Positions 8,334-15,561 of a stretch of 64,000 nucleotides of DNA are shown here, one piece after another. The stretch comes from Paenibacillus sp. A3 (lineage in GTDB: Bacteria; Bacillota; Bacilli; Paenibacillales; NBRC-103111): contig NZ_JTHN01000021.1 in the NCBI RefSeq assembly GCF_001399685.1, positions 26,155-90,154 on the forward strand. Reading direction: 5' to 3'. Position 1 is the stretch's first letter. Each line of letters opens with the position of its first letter. The notes beneath the pieces were generated by a model, which was given only the letters and a program-made list of their open reading frames with translations, searched no databases and was not told the DNA's origin. Both the position numbers and the translations under genes were made by a program.

Positions 8334-9599
8334 CTAGGCCCCCTTTTTCTTGAGAATGACGCCTTGCGTCGTCTGGATGCTGTTGACTCCGTCACCGACG
8401 GAGACGAATTCATAGTGCAGGCTCGTTTCCCGGATGATCTCCAGAAACCACTCTTGGAATTCCTCCTGTCCCATCTCCCACTTGTGGTCATCGTGTCGGA
8501 ATCCGCTCAAGTCGTAGAACGGATTGAAATCCGAATTCGGCGTCGTAATAATAAAGTGTTCGAAATCCACCTGTTTGCAGATCCGTTGAATCAACGTCTT
8601 GGCCTCGTCCTGACTCATATGCTCGATAACTTCCGTCAGGATGACATCGACCTGCTCGCCGTTGTATTCCTCCAAGAAATGATCGATCGAACGAAACGTG
8701 ATCAGGTTATCGAGCTCCCGCGCTTGCGCCTTGCGGCTGACCGATTCCAGCAGTTGTTCGTCGATATCGACAGCGTAGTAGCTGCCCTCGATTTTTGCGG
8801 CAAAAGGAAGCGCATAGAAGCCTTCTCCGCAGCCAACGTCCAAGATCGATTTATTAAAACGCAGGGCTCCGGCGATATAGTTTCTCCGTTGAAGAGCAGT
8901 TCCTCCGTAATCGAATCGAATGTCGTACCGGCTTGTTTTCTCAAGCTCGCCTTTGTATTTTTTGAACCGGTCCCTGGAGGACAAGAAATTCCGGACAAAC
9001 AAGCTGCGGATATAGAACGGCGCGTCAATCGCTTGAATACTCTTGATGTATTTGTCCAGAATGCTGTCGGAAATATCGATGTTTTCGTTTCCGAACATGG
9101 AAAGGAACAAGCACAGCACACTGACGACATGCAGCAGATGATGGAGGCTTTTGCGCGTCGTAATCGTGAGCGAGTAGCTTTTGTGAGCCTGATGCTTAAG
9201 CTCAAACGTAAAATCGGTCAAATGCTTCTCAAAAAACTCGATGTACCGCATCAGCTCGATATGGACCATGTTGATATGGAACGAATGCTCATAGCCTTCG
9301 ACGTCCCGCTCGTCCTGCGCTTTCAGCGGCGCGGAGAAAAACTCGTTCAGCGCATTCAGCGGAAATAACGGCGTGTTATAGCGGGATACGTTCAAATATT
9401 CAAAATCCTCATGCTCATGCTGCTTATAGGAAATCTCATTGTCCGCATCTTTAAAATACACGTTGTAGGTAAAGTCATCCGTGTACCAGCCGTAAGCCAT
9501 CCCCTTGCGGATGGAACGGAGAATCATACCGGACTCCGGATTTTTTTTGATGATAAACGAAAGCTTCGGGTTGGTGGATCTCACTTGAATGATCGCCAT
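8334..9599 (-). CDS. hen1: Bacterial Hen1: RNA 3'-terminal 2'-O-methyltransferase, Pnkp partner
   Basis: A 421-residue protein. The N-terminal half (about 1-240) matches the bacterial Hen1 ligase-activating domain. The C-terminal half is a SAM methyltransferase with motif I DVGCGEGFYALPF near residue 254, the metal-binding EVIEHM near 325, IITTPNSDFNP, and GFRHDDHKWEMGQEEF carrying the later metal histidine. It methylates the 2'-OH at the 3' end of a cut RNA before Pnkp seals it, which blocks repeat cleavage at that site. I chose the ATG at 9599 because GGGGA lies 8 nt upstream and because the upstream in-frame extension would run through an intrinsic terminator. First gene of the repair operon. 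Confidence 0.94.
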   Translation of the reverse strand: MAIIQVRSTNPKLSFIIKKNPESGMILRSIRKGMAYGWYTDDFTYNVYFKDADNEISYKQHEHEDFEYLNVSRYNTPLFPLNALNEFFSAPLKAQDERDVEGYEHSFHINMVHIELMRYIEFFEKHLTDFTFELKHQAHKSYSLTITTRKSLHHLLHVVSVLCLFLSMFGNENIDISDSILDKYIKSIQAIDAPFYIRSLFVRNFLSSRDRFKKYKGELEKTSRYDIRFDYGGTALQRRNYIAGALRFNKSILDVGCGEGFYALPFAAKIEGSYYAVDIDEQLLESVSRKAQARELDNLITFRSIDHFLEEYNGEQVDVILTEVIEHMSQDEAKTLIQRICKQVDFEHFIITTPNSDFNPFYDLSGFRHDDHKWEMGQEEFQEWFLEIIRETSLHYEFVSVGDGVNSIQTTQGVILKKKGA

Positions 9600-9647
9600 C
9601 TGCATCTTCCCCTTGGAATGAAATTGTGTCCGGTCGTCGTCAAACAC

Positions 9648-9677
9648 AAAAAAGACCACGGACTCAGAGGTCCATGG
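9648..9677 (-). terminator. Intrinsic terminator in the hen1 leader (candidate attenuator)
   Basis: On the minus strand CCATGGAC pairs with GTCCGTGG around a 6-nt loop and is followed by TC and six T. It lies between the operon promoter (9883-9911) and the hen1 start (9599), with no full gene upstream in the same direction, so it must stop or gate the operon's own transcript. Confidence 0.8.
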
Positions 9678-9699
9678 CCGGATTGGATAAACGAGCCTG

Positions 9700-9724
9700 A
9701 TGCCAACTTACTTGAAGTCGGCAT
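9700..9724 (-). other. Hairpin between the leader ORF and the hen1 leader terminator
   Basis: ATGCCGACTT and AAGTTGGCAT pair over 10 bp (one G-U) around a 5-nt loop on the minus strand. It starts about 10 nt after the leader ORF stop codon, where a ribosome stalled or released near the end of that ORF could affect folding. Confidence 0.6.
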
Positions 9725-9734
9725 AAAGCTTCAC

Positions 9735-9854
9735 TTAATAAGACAGACCGGTAAGGCCGATGAGGGTACATTGCTGCGTATGCAATTGATGAAAGGTATT
9801 GCGCTGGTCATTATTGGAACTGTGATAAAACTTTTGATCCTTAAGCACCCTCAT
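9735..9854 (-). CDS. 39-residue leader ORF upstream of hen1
   Basis: ATG at 9854 with an ideal AAGGAGG 4 nt upstream, stop at 9735, on the transcript that leads to hen1. The product starts MRVLKDQKFYHSSNNDQ and ends LIGLTGLSY. It has no signal peptide or known domain. Ten of 39 residues are Asp, Asn, His or Tyr and five are Gln. Together with the hairpin and terminator that follow, its strong translation start suggests a regulatory leader peptide and not a functional protein, but a real small protein cannot be excluded. Confidence 0.5.
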   Translation of the reverse strand: MRVLKDQKFYHSSNNDQRNTFHQLHTQQCTLIGLTGLSY

Positions 9855-9882
9855 CCAACCTCCTTCGACAATAGTTAGTGAA

Positions 9883-9911
9883 ATCATAAGCGGCGGTCCA
9901 TATTTTGTCAA
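9883..9911 (-). promoter_or_regulatory. SigA-type promoter of the RNA repair operon
   Basis: Minus-strand TTGACA (plus 9906-9911), 17-nt spacer, TATGAT (plus 9883-9888). The start point is expected near 9876, just upstream of the leader ORF ribosome binding site. Confidence 0.8.
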
Positions 9912-9948
9912 GAATATCTCTAGGTTTTAACATTTTTTCGACTTGATA

Positions 9949-9979
9949 TTGACAAAGGGTGCCGCCCTCGTTATATAAT
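9949..9979 (+). promoter_or_regulatory. SigA-type promoter for the NADAR-PARG genes
   Basis: TTGACA at 9949-9954, with TATATA 17 nt on (9972-9977) and TATAAT overlapping it (9974-9979, 19-nt spacing). It fires away from the repair operon promoter; the two -35 boxes are 37 bp apart. Confidence 0.75.
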
Positions 9980-9986
9980 GTCATTA

Positions 9987-10011
9987 TGATATTATCAATT
10001 GGTAAATATCA
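9987..10011. promoter_or_regulatory. Inverted repeat at the start site of the NADAR promoter, candidate operator
   Basis: TGATATT and AATATCA form perfect 7-bp arms 11 bp apart (9987-9993 and 10005-10011), just downstream of the plus-strand -10 box. A repressor bound here would block the NADAR-PARG transcript. No regulator gene is adjacent, so the protein is unknown. Confidence 0.4.
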
Positions 10012-10120
10012 CAGACGCTAATGCATGGCTTCTCCCCTGTATACGAAGTAATGAAAGCAAAGGCATTTCCTAAAGCCTGCGATGCCGTAACCGTCAAATT
10101 TAAAGTGAAAGCGAGAGCTG

Positions 10121-10618
10121 ATGATGATAGAGAAATTTACGTTTTTTTACCGCACCGAATCCCCCTTTTCCCAGTGGCATCCTTCACGGTTTGTCGTGGA
10201 TGGAGTGGAGTTCAACTGCGCGGAGCAGTACATGATGTATCAAAAAGCGATGCTGTTTGGGGATCAAGAGACGGCAGCTAAAATATTGAAGGCCACGACG
10301 CCCCGGGAGCAAAAGAAGCTGGGCCGCTTGGTCCGGAACTTTGATAAAGATCAATGGGACAACTACGGAAAGAAATTCGTTTATGACGGCAACTATGCAA
10401 AATTTACGCAAAATCCGCATCTGCTGGAGCAACTGCTTAAGACAAAAGGAACAACCTTGGTCGAAGCGAGTCCTACGGACCGGATCTGGGGAGTAGGGCT
10501 ATCCGAAGACGACCCGAGGATTCGAGACAGAAGAACGTGGCAGGGCAAAAATGCGCTGGGGCACATTTTGACACAGCTGCGCGAGAATCTGCTGAAAGAA
10601 AATCAAGAAGTAACCTGA
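10121..10618 (+). CDS. NADAR family protein (YbiA-like)
   Basis: A 165-residue protein that is essentially one NADAR domain. It starts EKFTFFYRTESPFSQWHPS and continues with FNCAEQYMMYQKA, RIWGVGLSEDDPRI and WQGKNALGHILTQLR, all typical of the YbiA/NADAR fold. Members act on NAD/ADP-ribose-type substrates; some remove ADP-ribose from guanine in nucleic acids, others act on riboflavin-pathway intermediates. Its place back-to-back with an RNA repair operon and 24 nt before a PARG-like gene favours an ADP-ribose role here (inference). The ribosome binding site is weak; ATG codons at 10121 and 10124 are both possible. Confidence 0.88.
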   Translation: MMIEKFTFFYRTESPFSQWHPSRFVVDGVEFNCAEQYMMYQKAMLFGDQETAAKILKATTPREQKKLGRLVRNFDKDQWDNYGKKFVYDGNYAKFTQNPHLLEQLLKTKGTTLVEASPTDRIWGVGLSEDDPRIRDRRTWQGKNALGHILTQLRENLLKENQEVT

Positions 10619-10642
10619 ACCGAATAAACGGAGTGAACGAAA

Positions 10643-11509
10643 ATGAACGCATCTACCCATAACAGAGATATCAGATCCAAGATCGCCAAAGAAACCTTGG
10701 ACATTTTGGAGCAAGGCTTCTACACTACCCCCTCCGGGACACAAATAACGATCCGGGACGAAGTGGAGACGGCCGTTGCAAAGTCCGTCCTCTATGCACC
10801 CAATCAGCTGCCGAATATTTTGAAGGAAGCAAGTGCTTTGAGCGATCACATAGCAGGGAACACACCTCGCATTGAGGTGACAAACGAATCGACCTTGGCT
10901 GCGGCACAACGGCTCGTAGCGCAAGAAGGGATTGCGGAGACCGTTTGCCTGAATTTCGCTTCCGCCAAAAATCCCGGAGGAGGCTTCCTCGGGGGAAGCC
11001 AGGCGCAGGAAGAAAGTCTGGCTCGCTCTTCCGCCTTGTATCCGTGCATTTCCCAGATGACCGAAATGTACGCTCATAACCGGAGCCTCAAGACCTGCTT
11101 TTATTCCGACTATATGATCTACTCTCCGAAAGTGCCGGTATTCCGGGAGGATCGCGGCAGCCTTCTGCCGGAGCCTTACTTGGTTTCCATGATCACCGCG
11201 CCTGCGGTTAATGCCGGAGTTGTACGGGAGCGCGAACCTGAAAATACGGTCAAGATCGATACGGTCATGCTGGAGCGGATTCGCTTCATTTTAGCGGTTG
11301 CGGCTGCCCACGGACAGCGTACCATTATTCTCGGCGCCTATGGTTGCGGCGTCTTCCGTAATAACCCGAAGGATGTCGCCCGCCTGTTCAAGCAAGCGCT
11401 AATCGACGAAGGTCGCGCCGCCTGGTTTGATAAAATCGTCTTCGCCATCCTCGATAACTCAGCAGACAAGCAGACGTTGAACGAATTCAAAACGGCATTG
11501 GAGCCATAG
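10643..11509 (+). CDS. TIGR02452 family microbial PARG-like (macrodomain) hydrolase
   Basis: A 288-residue protein of the TIGR02452/DUF2263 family, bacterial-type poly(ADP-ribose) glycohydrolases with a macrodomain fold. The catalytic signature GGG..7 residues..QEE is seen as NPGGGFLGGSQAQEESLARS near residue 115. The adenosine-binding C-terminal part contains LGAYGCGVFRNNP. It should cleave ADP-ribose from modified targets or hydrolyse ADP-ribose polymers in the cytoplasm. It follows the NADAR gene by 24 nt (GGAGTGA ribosome site) and almost certainly shares its promoter, so the pair likely reverses two kinds of ADP-ribosylation. Confidence 0.9.
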   Translation: MNASTHNRDIRSKIAKETLDILEQGFYTTPSGTQITIRDEVETAVAKSVLYAPNQLPNILKEASALSDHIAGNTPRIEVTNESTLAAAQRLVAQEGIAETVCLNFASAKNPGGGFLGGSQAQEESLARSSALYPCISQMTEMYAHNRSLKTCFYSDYMIYSPKVPVFREDRGSLLPEPYLVSMITAPAVNAGVVREREPENTVKIDTVMLERIRFILAVAAAHGQRTIILGAYGCGVFRNNPKDVARLFKQALIDEGRAAWFDKIVFAILDNSADKQTLNEFKTALEP

Positions 11510-11618
11510 CAACTTTTTTCATGTATGATCGTTTATATAGGAAAGATACCATTAAATGGGGTGAATGGATGAAAACATTGGACGGCCTCTAACTTCCCAG
11601 AAGGAGGTTAGAGTATAT

Positions 11619-11906
11619 TTGAGCCGAAGTGTAAAAAAATCCCCCGTATGGAACGATCACTACACACCCGGTACACGTTGGGCTAAGCAGCAGGCCAGCA
11701 AAGCGGTGCGCCGTTATGCCGGTGACATGCAGAATGGAAAATGGTACCGAAAACTATTTTGCTCTTGGAACATTTGTGACTACCGGTTTTTCAAAACCCG
11801 GCAGCAGGCCATCCATGAATGGGAAACTTCTTCGTGGCCCCGGGGCAAACAAATGTCTCGAAAAGAAGTAGTTTTAGACTGGTTTAAAACTTTTAGAAGG
11901 AAATAA
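11619..11906 (+). CDS. Small basic protein of unknown function
   Basis: About 95 residues, rich in Lys, Arg and Trp, with core NGKWYRKLFCSWNICDYRFF. I do not recognise the family. I prefer the TTG at 11619 because AAGGAGG precedes it by 10 nt; an ATG at 11565 with GGGGTG would add 18 residues. It follows the PARG-like gene by about 110 nt on the same strand and may be part of the same transcript. The positive charge would fit nucleic-acid binding, but no motif proves that. Confidence 0.6.
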   Translation: MSRSVKKSPVWNDHYTPGTRWAKQQASKAVRRYAGDMQNGKWYRKLFCSWNICDYRFFKTRQQAIHEWETSSWPRGKQMSRKEVVLDWFKTFRRK

Positions 11907-11950
11907 GCGAAAGCGTCGGCTCGGGAAGTGTCGGCGCTTTGCCGCATAAT

Positions 11951-13525
11951 TTAAAACGCACACGCTTTTTGCGTGATTGTGCGCTCGCATTGTTCAAGCT
12001 CGTCTGCCGCACGGTGCAAATATTCAATGCATCTTCTCAAATCCTGGTTATAGCCCACCTTGTAGTCGATCCACGTTAACGATATGCGCTGCTGCCAGTC
12101 TACAAGACTTGCCAGCGTATCGAGTCTACGGTCCACATGGACGAGCTGGTTCTGAACCGCTTGTAAGCGGGAAGCCAAATTTCTGAGCTCCATCATGTTC
12201 ACGCGAATATCCTCATGCTGTACGCCGGATTGTTTCCACGTATACCAAGAATCCTTGACGAACTTCGAAACCCTGCTGACGATGTCATGCACTTCAGCGT
12301 AAACCCGCTGCTTAAAGTCGTGAAACCTCTCTTTCAGGATGGCCCCAAGTCCAGCCTGTTCAAACAGATCGTCGAACTTATGCGTCACCCACGTTTTGAA
12401 CTGAACGATCTTCTCATCTACAACTTCGGCAGCAATCTGGGCAGCTGTGACAAACGCGGTAGCTACAAACGTAATTTCTACCGCTTTGAGCATCGCTCCT
12501 ACGGTAATCATGGTTTGAGGAACATTGGTGACCGCTAAAACACCTGCCGTTTTCAGTAATTGAACCGTATCGATCTCGCCATTCCAGACGGCAAAAATAA
12601 GCTCCACCGTTTCGTACAGCATCGGGTTAGGCAGCTTTTGAATCCCTTGCGTAAGATTGGACAGCATTCGATATTCAAAATCTTTGCTTTGGACATTATC
12701 CCTTGTTAAAGTACCATTATCGTTCACAAGATGCTTAAGGGCATGATGGTCCATATTGATTAAATCAGGCAGCGTTCCTTTTTTGGCTGAAGTTTCGATC
12801 ATGATCGGTTTCGTCGGATTGTAGAAAAGGGAAGAAACAGAATCGTAACGGTTCTGAAATTCCTGAATTTTCGCCCTCATATGCTGAATGGAATGTTGAT
12901 ATGTGATCGTGAATTCCTTGTTAAAGCCAGGAGCGTTAAATGTAGCACAGTTGACTATTTTTTGTTGGATTTCACCAGGCGCCGTTAAGGTTGCATATAG
13001 TGCAAGGTTCCCCCCGAGAGAATGCCCCGTTACCGTGATGTTGTTGTACAGCTTTGCTTGTGATTCCATGTACAATCTTGCTTTATGTTGCTGGACGCTT
13101 TCCTCTTCATACGAAGTCGACGCATTATTTTTCCAATCATTCCGGAACTCCTTTTTTGCGATATCTTCGCTTCCTCGAAAGGCAAACACCGCTTGCCCGG
13201 GCTCCGGCTCGAACGTGTACGCCACGAACCCTGTTGCAGCATTATCGTCATCGATATGGCTTATTTTCCAATGATAATATTTCGAAGAATCCTGAGATAA
13301 ACCTTCAATTGCGTGCTTAAAGGCTACAAACTGTTCTTTTGTTTTAAAATGGCCTTCAACATCATGAAATGATGACTCCAGCTCATGCTTGTAGGTGTTT
13401 ACGAGTTCACCTACGGTAAGTGCCCCCGAAAGCAAACTTTTGTTTAAATCCGCATGATTTTTTATATTCAAGTACACAAGTTCAGAAAGCATGGCTTTAT
13501 CTGCTTCGGTAATGGTCGTGGTCAT
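11951..13525 (-). CDS. T7SS-linked lipase-type effector with N-terminal lipase and C-terminal helical domain
   Basis: A 524-residue protein. The N-terminal half (about 60-290) is a class 3 lipase / Mbeg1-like alpha-beta hydrolase with nucleophile motif TGHSLGGNLAL near residue 168. A hydrophobic stretch lies around 335-360. The C-terminal part (about 400-524) is long and helical without known motifs, resembling an LXG-type secretion domain placed at the C-terminus. This reversed order matches the S. aureus T7SS lipase toxin TslA (established knowledge). There is no Sec signal peptide. It is the last gene of the EssC/EsaB/WXG100 operon and lies 14 nt after a lipoprotein gene. The assigned role, a membrane-lipid-attacking effector, is inference from family and context. 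Confidence 0.8.
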   Translation of the reverse strand: MTTTITEADKAMLSELVYLNIKNHADLNKSLLSGALTVGELVNTYKHELESSFHDVEGHFKTKEQFVAFKHAIEGLSQDSSKYYHWKISHIDDDNAATGFVAYTFEPEPGQAVFAFRGSEDIAKKEFRNDWKNNASTSYEEESVQQHKARLYMESQAKLYNNITVTGHSLGGNLALYATLTAPGEIQQKIVNCATFNAPGFNKEFTITYQHSIQHMRAKIQEFQNRYDSVSSLFYNPTKPIMIETSAKKGTLPDLINMDHHALKHLVNDNGTLTRDNVQSKDFEYRMLSNLTQGIQKLPNPMLYETVELIFAVWNGEIDTVQLLKTAGVLAVTNVPQTMITVGAMLKAVEITFVATAFVTAAQIAAEVVDEKIVQFKTWVTHKFDDLFEQAGLGAILKERFHDFKQRVYAEVHDIVSRVSKFVKDSWYTWKQSGVQHEDIRVNMMELRNLASRLQAVQNQLVHVDRRLDTLASLVDWQQRISLTWIDYKVGYNQDLRRCIEYLHRAADELEQCERTITQKACAF

Positions 13526-13539
13526 GGTATCCCCCTTCC

Positions 13540-14322
13540 TTAAAATTTCTTATACTCCCAGTCAAAATGACTCAAGATCTCTTGGACGGAATACACCTTT
13601 TTTGCATCGAAAATTTTAGCAAACGTATGGGTATAACTCATTTCTTTCTGAGTGTAGTAATGGAGTGCTTCGCCCACCGTATAAAAATCCGTGCTAACCC
13701 GCTCGAAAGCGGACGGTTTTAAATAAAATACCGAAATAAACCCATGCTTAAATTCTTCTAATGCCAATATTTTGTCTACCAAAATGTCTACTTTTTCCGC
13801 TTGGCGCTCCTTGTCAACATCAGGTTCGCTTTTAATAAATACATCAACGGCTACGCCATTAATCGCTTCAACCTTAAAGTAATCCTCAATACTCATGTTT
13901 TTGGTATTCAAATTGCGGGCCGGAAAAGATAAACCACCTGAATCCAGATGCGTCTTGACCCAGATGTCCTTCTGCTCAAAAACTTCTTGAGATACGTTTA
14001 TCATCTTTTCATCGAACTTGTCGGCCAATATCATATTCATATAGTTGTCCCATACTTTGCTAAAATCTTTCGTGATTTCGGCTCTAAACCGATGCCTCGG
14101 GGAGTGTTGGGGATACGCCTCTGCTTTGATGGTATCGGTTGAAAATATCCCTGACCCATACCCGCCTCCGACGTTTTCAACCACGAATTCTTCGCCATAC
14201 TTTTCATTTAAATACCGCGTCATTTTGTCTTCTGCATCGTTATACTTCTGACCGCAGCCCATAAGCGTTACAAGCGATAGCAACACCACGATTCGAAGCA
14301 CCAGCCTTCCATTAAAATTCAT
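13540..14322 (-). CDS. Lipoprotein, candidate immunity factor for the lipase effector
   Basis: A 260-residue lipoprotein with lipobox VTLMGC near residue 23, so it should be exposed on the outer face of the membrane. I do not recognise a domain in the rest. It sits directly upstream of the lipase gene on the same transcript. Lipoprotein immunity is known for the T7SS lipase TslA (TilA), and an outer-leaflet-facing inhibitor makes sense against a secreted phospholipase. Sequence similarity to TilA itself is not evident by eye. Confidence 0.65.
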   Translation of the reverse strand: MNFNGRLVLRIVVLLSLVTLMGCGQKYNDAEDKMTRYLNEKYGEEFVVENVGGGYGSGIFSTDTIKAEAYPQHSPRHRFRAEITKDFSKVWDNYMNMILADKFDEKMINVSQEVFEQKDIWVKTHLDSGGLSFPARNLNTKNMSIEDYFKVEAINGVAVDVFIKSEPDVDKERQAEKVDILVDKILALEEFKHGFISVFYLKPSAFERVSTDFYTVGEALHYYTQKEMSYTHTFAKIFDAKKVYSVQEILSHFDWEYKKF

Positions 14323-14374
14323 TTCCCGCTCCGTACCCCCATGAAAACCTAAATTGAAGACTGATTGCTTTTCG

Positions 14375-14566
14375 TTATCCCAATCGATAAAGCATTTGAA
14401 CGACCTCGCTATATTCGCTTGAAATTTGTGTCAATCTTCTGGAGCAATAGTCGACGCTAATTCCTTTCAGGCCTTTTAATTCCAGCGCAACGCTTTCCAA
14501 TTCTCGTCTAATTCGGTTGAGTTCTTCAATAATGACGGTTGCTTCCCGATCTGCTGCCGCGTTCAT
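14375..14566 (-). CDS. Small helical protein in the T7SS locus
   Basis: A 63-residue all-helical protein (MNAAADREATVIIEELNRI...) without a WXG motif. The start is placed at 14566 where GAGGG lies 6 nt upstream; longer starts up to 14635 exist. T7SS lipase and LXG effectors usually travel with one or two small helical targeting partners encoded next to them, and this gene sits between the WXG100 genes and the lipoprotein-lipase pair. That role is inference. Confidence 0.6.
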   Translation of the reverse strand: MNAAADREATVIIEELNRIRRELESVALELKGLKGISVDYCSRRLTQISSEYSEVVQMLYRLG

Positions 14567-14647
14567 GCGCATCCCTCTTTGTATCCCTAGATTGTAGACG
14601 ACGGAGAGCGACAGGAACCCCCTGTCACCCTCCATACGAATCAGATC

Positions 14648-14950
14648 CTACTTAAATTGGCTGGCGTTGCTGTTAATGGTCGTTTCGGTTGCATCGTAGT
14701 TTGAAACCGTATTGTCCAAAAAAGCCGCATAAGAGTCCACCACCGCCCGATAATCGCTAAACTTTTGGGAGTTCGCGTTGAATTTGTCCTGGATGGTTCG
14801 GGAGGCATCGCTATCCCAAGAGCTCGTCAACCCGTTCATTTCTTTCTTAATCTCTTCGAGCTTGGCGGTCAAGCTGCCGTTAAGTGTCCGGATCGTTGCC
14901 GCGGTTTGCGTTACCTCTGCGGTAGATATGCTGATTCCTTCGATAGACAT
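14648..14950 (-). CDS. WXG100 family protein, degenerate motif
   Basis: A 100-residue helix-turn-helix secreted protein of the EsxA/B superfamily. The turn reads LTSSWDSDAS, so the usual WXG is replaced by WDS. Length and helix pattern are normal. An ideal AAGGAGG precedes the start. It lies 28 nt after another WXG100 gene, suggesting a heterodimer exported by the EssC machine. Confidence 0.85.
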   Translation of the reverse strand: MSIEGISISTAEVTQTAATIRTLNGSLTAKLEEIKKEMNGLTSSWDSDASRTIQDKFNANSQKFSDYRAVVDSYAAFLDNTVSNYDATETTINSNASQFK

Positions 14951-14978
14951 CGTAGTTGGCCTCCTTAAAAAGAATGGA

Positions 14979-15281
14979 TTAGTTCGCTAATTTTTTTGCG
15001 GAGTTCGCAATTTCGGTTTGCGTCGTCCGATACGTTTGGGCGCTATGCTTTAAGAACTCGGAATATTGCTCCATCAGCTTTTTCATATTTTCAAAATCGT
15101 CGCGGAACCCTTCGATTTGCGTCGTATAAGCGATGTTGTCCTGCCCCTTCCACGCATTGCCCATGGCCTTAACTTCGTTAAACAGTTGATCGTACAAACG
15201 CTGATACTCGGCGGCATGCCCATCCATGTTTTTAGCTGCGGCTTCCAGCTTAGCGGGATCTACGACAATTTTTCTTGCCAT
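14979..15281 (-). CDS. WXG100 family protein (EsxA-like)
   Basis: A 100-residue two-helix protein with a canonical WXG turn (MGNAWKGQDN, near residue 43). It is the typical secreted substrate and co-factor of type VII systems. Encoded 28 nt downstream of the EsaB-like gene with a good AGAGGAG site. Confidence 0.92.
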   Translation of the reverse strand: MARKIVVDPAKLEAAAKNMDGHAAEYQRLYDQLFNEVKAMGNAWKGQDNIAYTTQIEGFRDDFENMKKLMEQYSEFLKHSAQTYRTTQTEIANSAKKLAN

Positions 15282-15309
15282 GCAAATTCTCCTCTCGGTA
15301 ATAAAGGTT

Positions 15310-15561
15310 TTATATTAACATCAGCCTGGAACCGTGATGAAGCCCCGATTCGTGAGCTGACATGCCAATATCCAAAACGGAACCGGTTGATCTCTCGCAT
15401 AAAACCGTATCGCGGGTTGGAGCATAATAACCGTCGGATAATTCGGCAATCGCACCGGTTAATAACGTCTCGACTTCATAAAGCTTGGTCGTGAGAGGGA
15501 TGTATACGTCATAGGTCTGGGATAAAGCCGGTACAAATACCTCGACCAATATTTTATCCAT
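15310..15561 (-). CDS. EsaB/YukD-like ubiquitin-fold protein
   Basis: An 83-residue protein with the YukD/EsaB pattern (start MDKILVEVFVPALSQTYDVYIP, end HGSRLMLI). It is a cytoplasmic accessory of T7SSb systems. Its start overlaps the end of the EssC gene by 8 nt, so the two are translationally coupled. Confidence 0.85.
   Translation of the reverse strand: MDKILVEVFVPALSQTYDVYIPLTTKLYEVETLLTGAIAELSDGYYAPTRDTVLCERSTGSVLDIGMSAHESGLHHGSRLMLI

Noticed and set aside
9648..9876. T-box riboswitch before hen1
   Set aside because: No T-box sequence or specifier loop is visible; a translated leader ORF explains the region better.
10021..10281. Plus-strand ORF overlapping the NADAR start
   Set aside because: Out of frame with the conserved NADAR domain and without a recognisable product.
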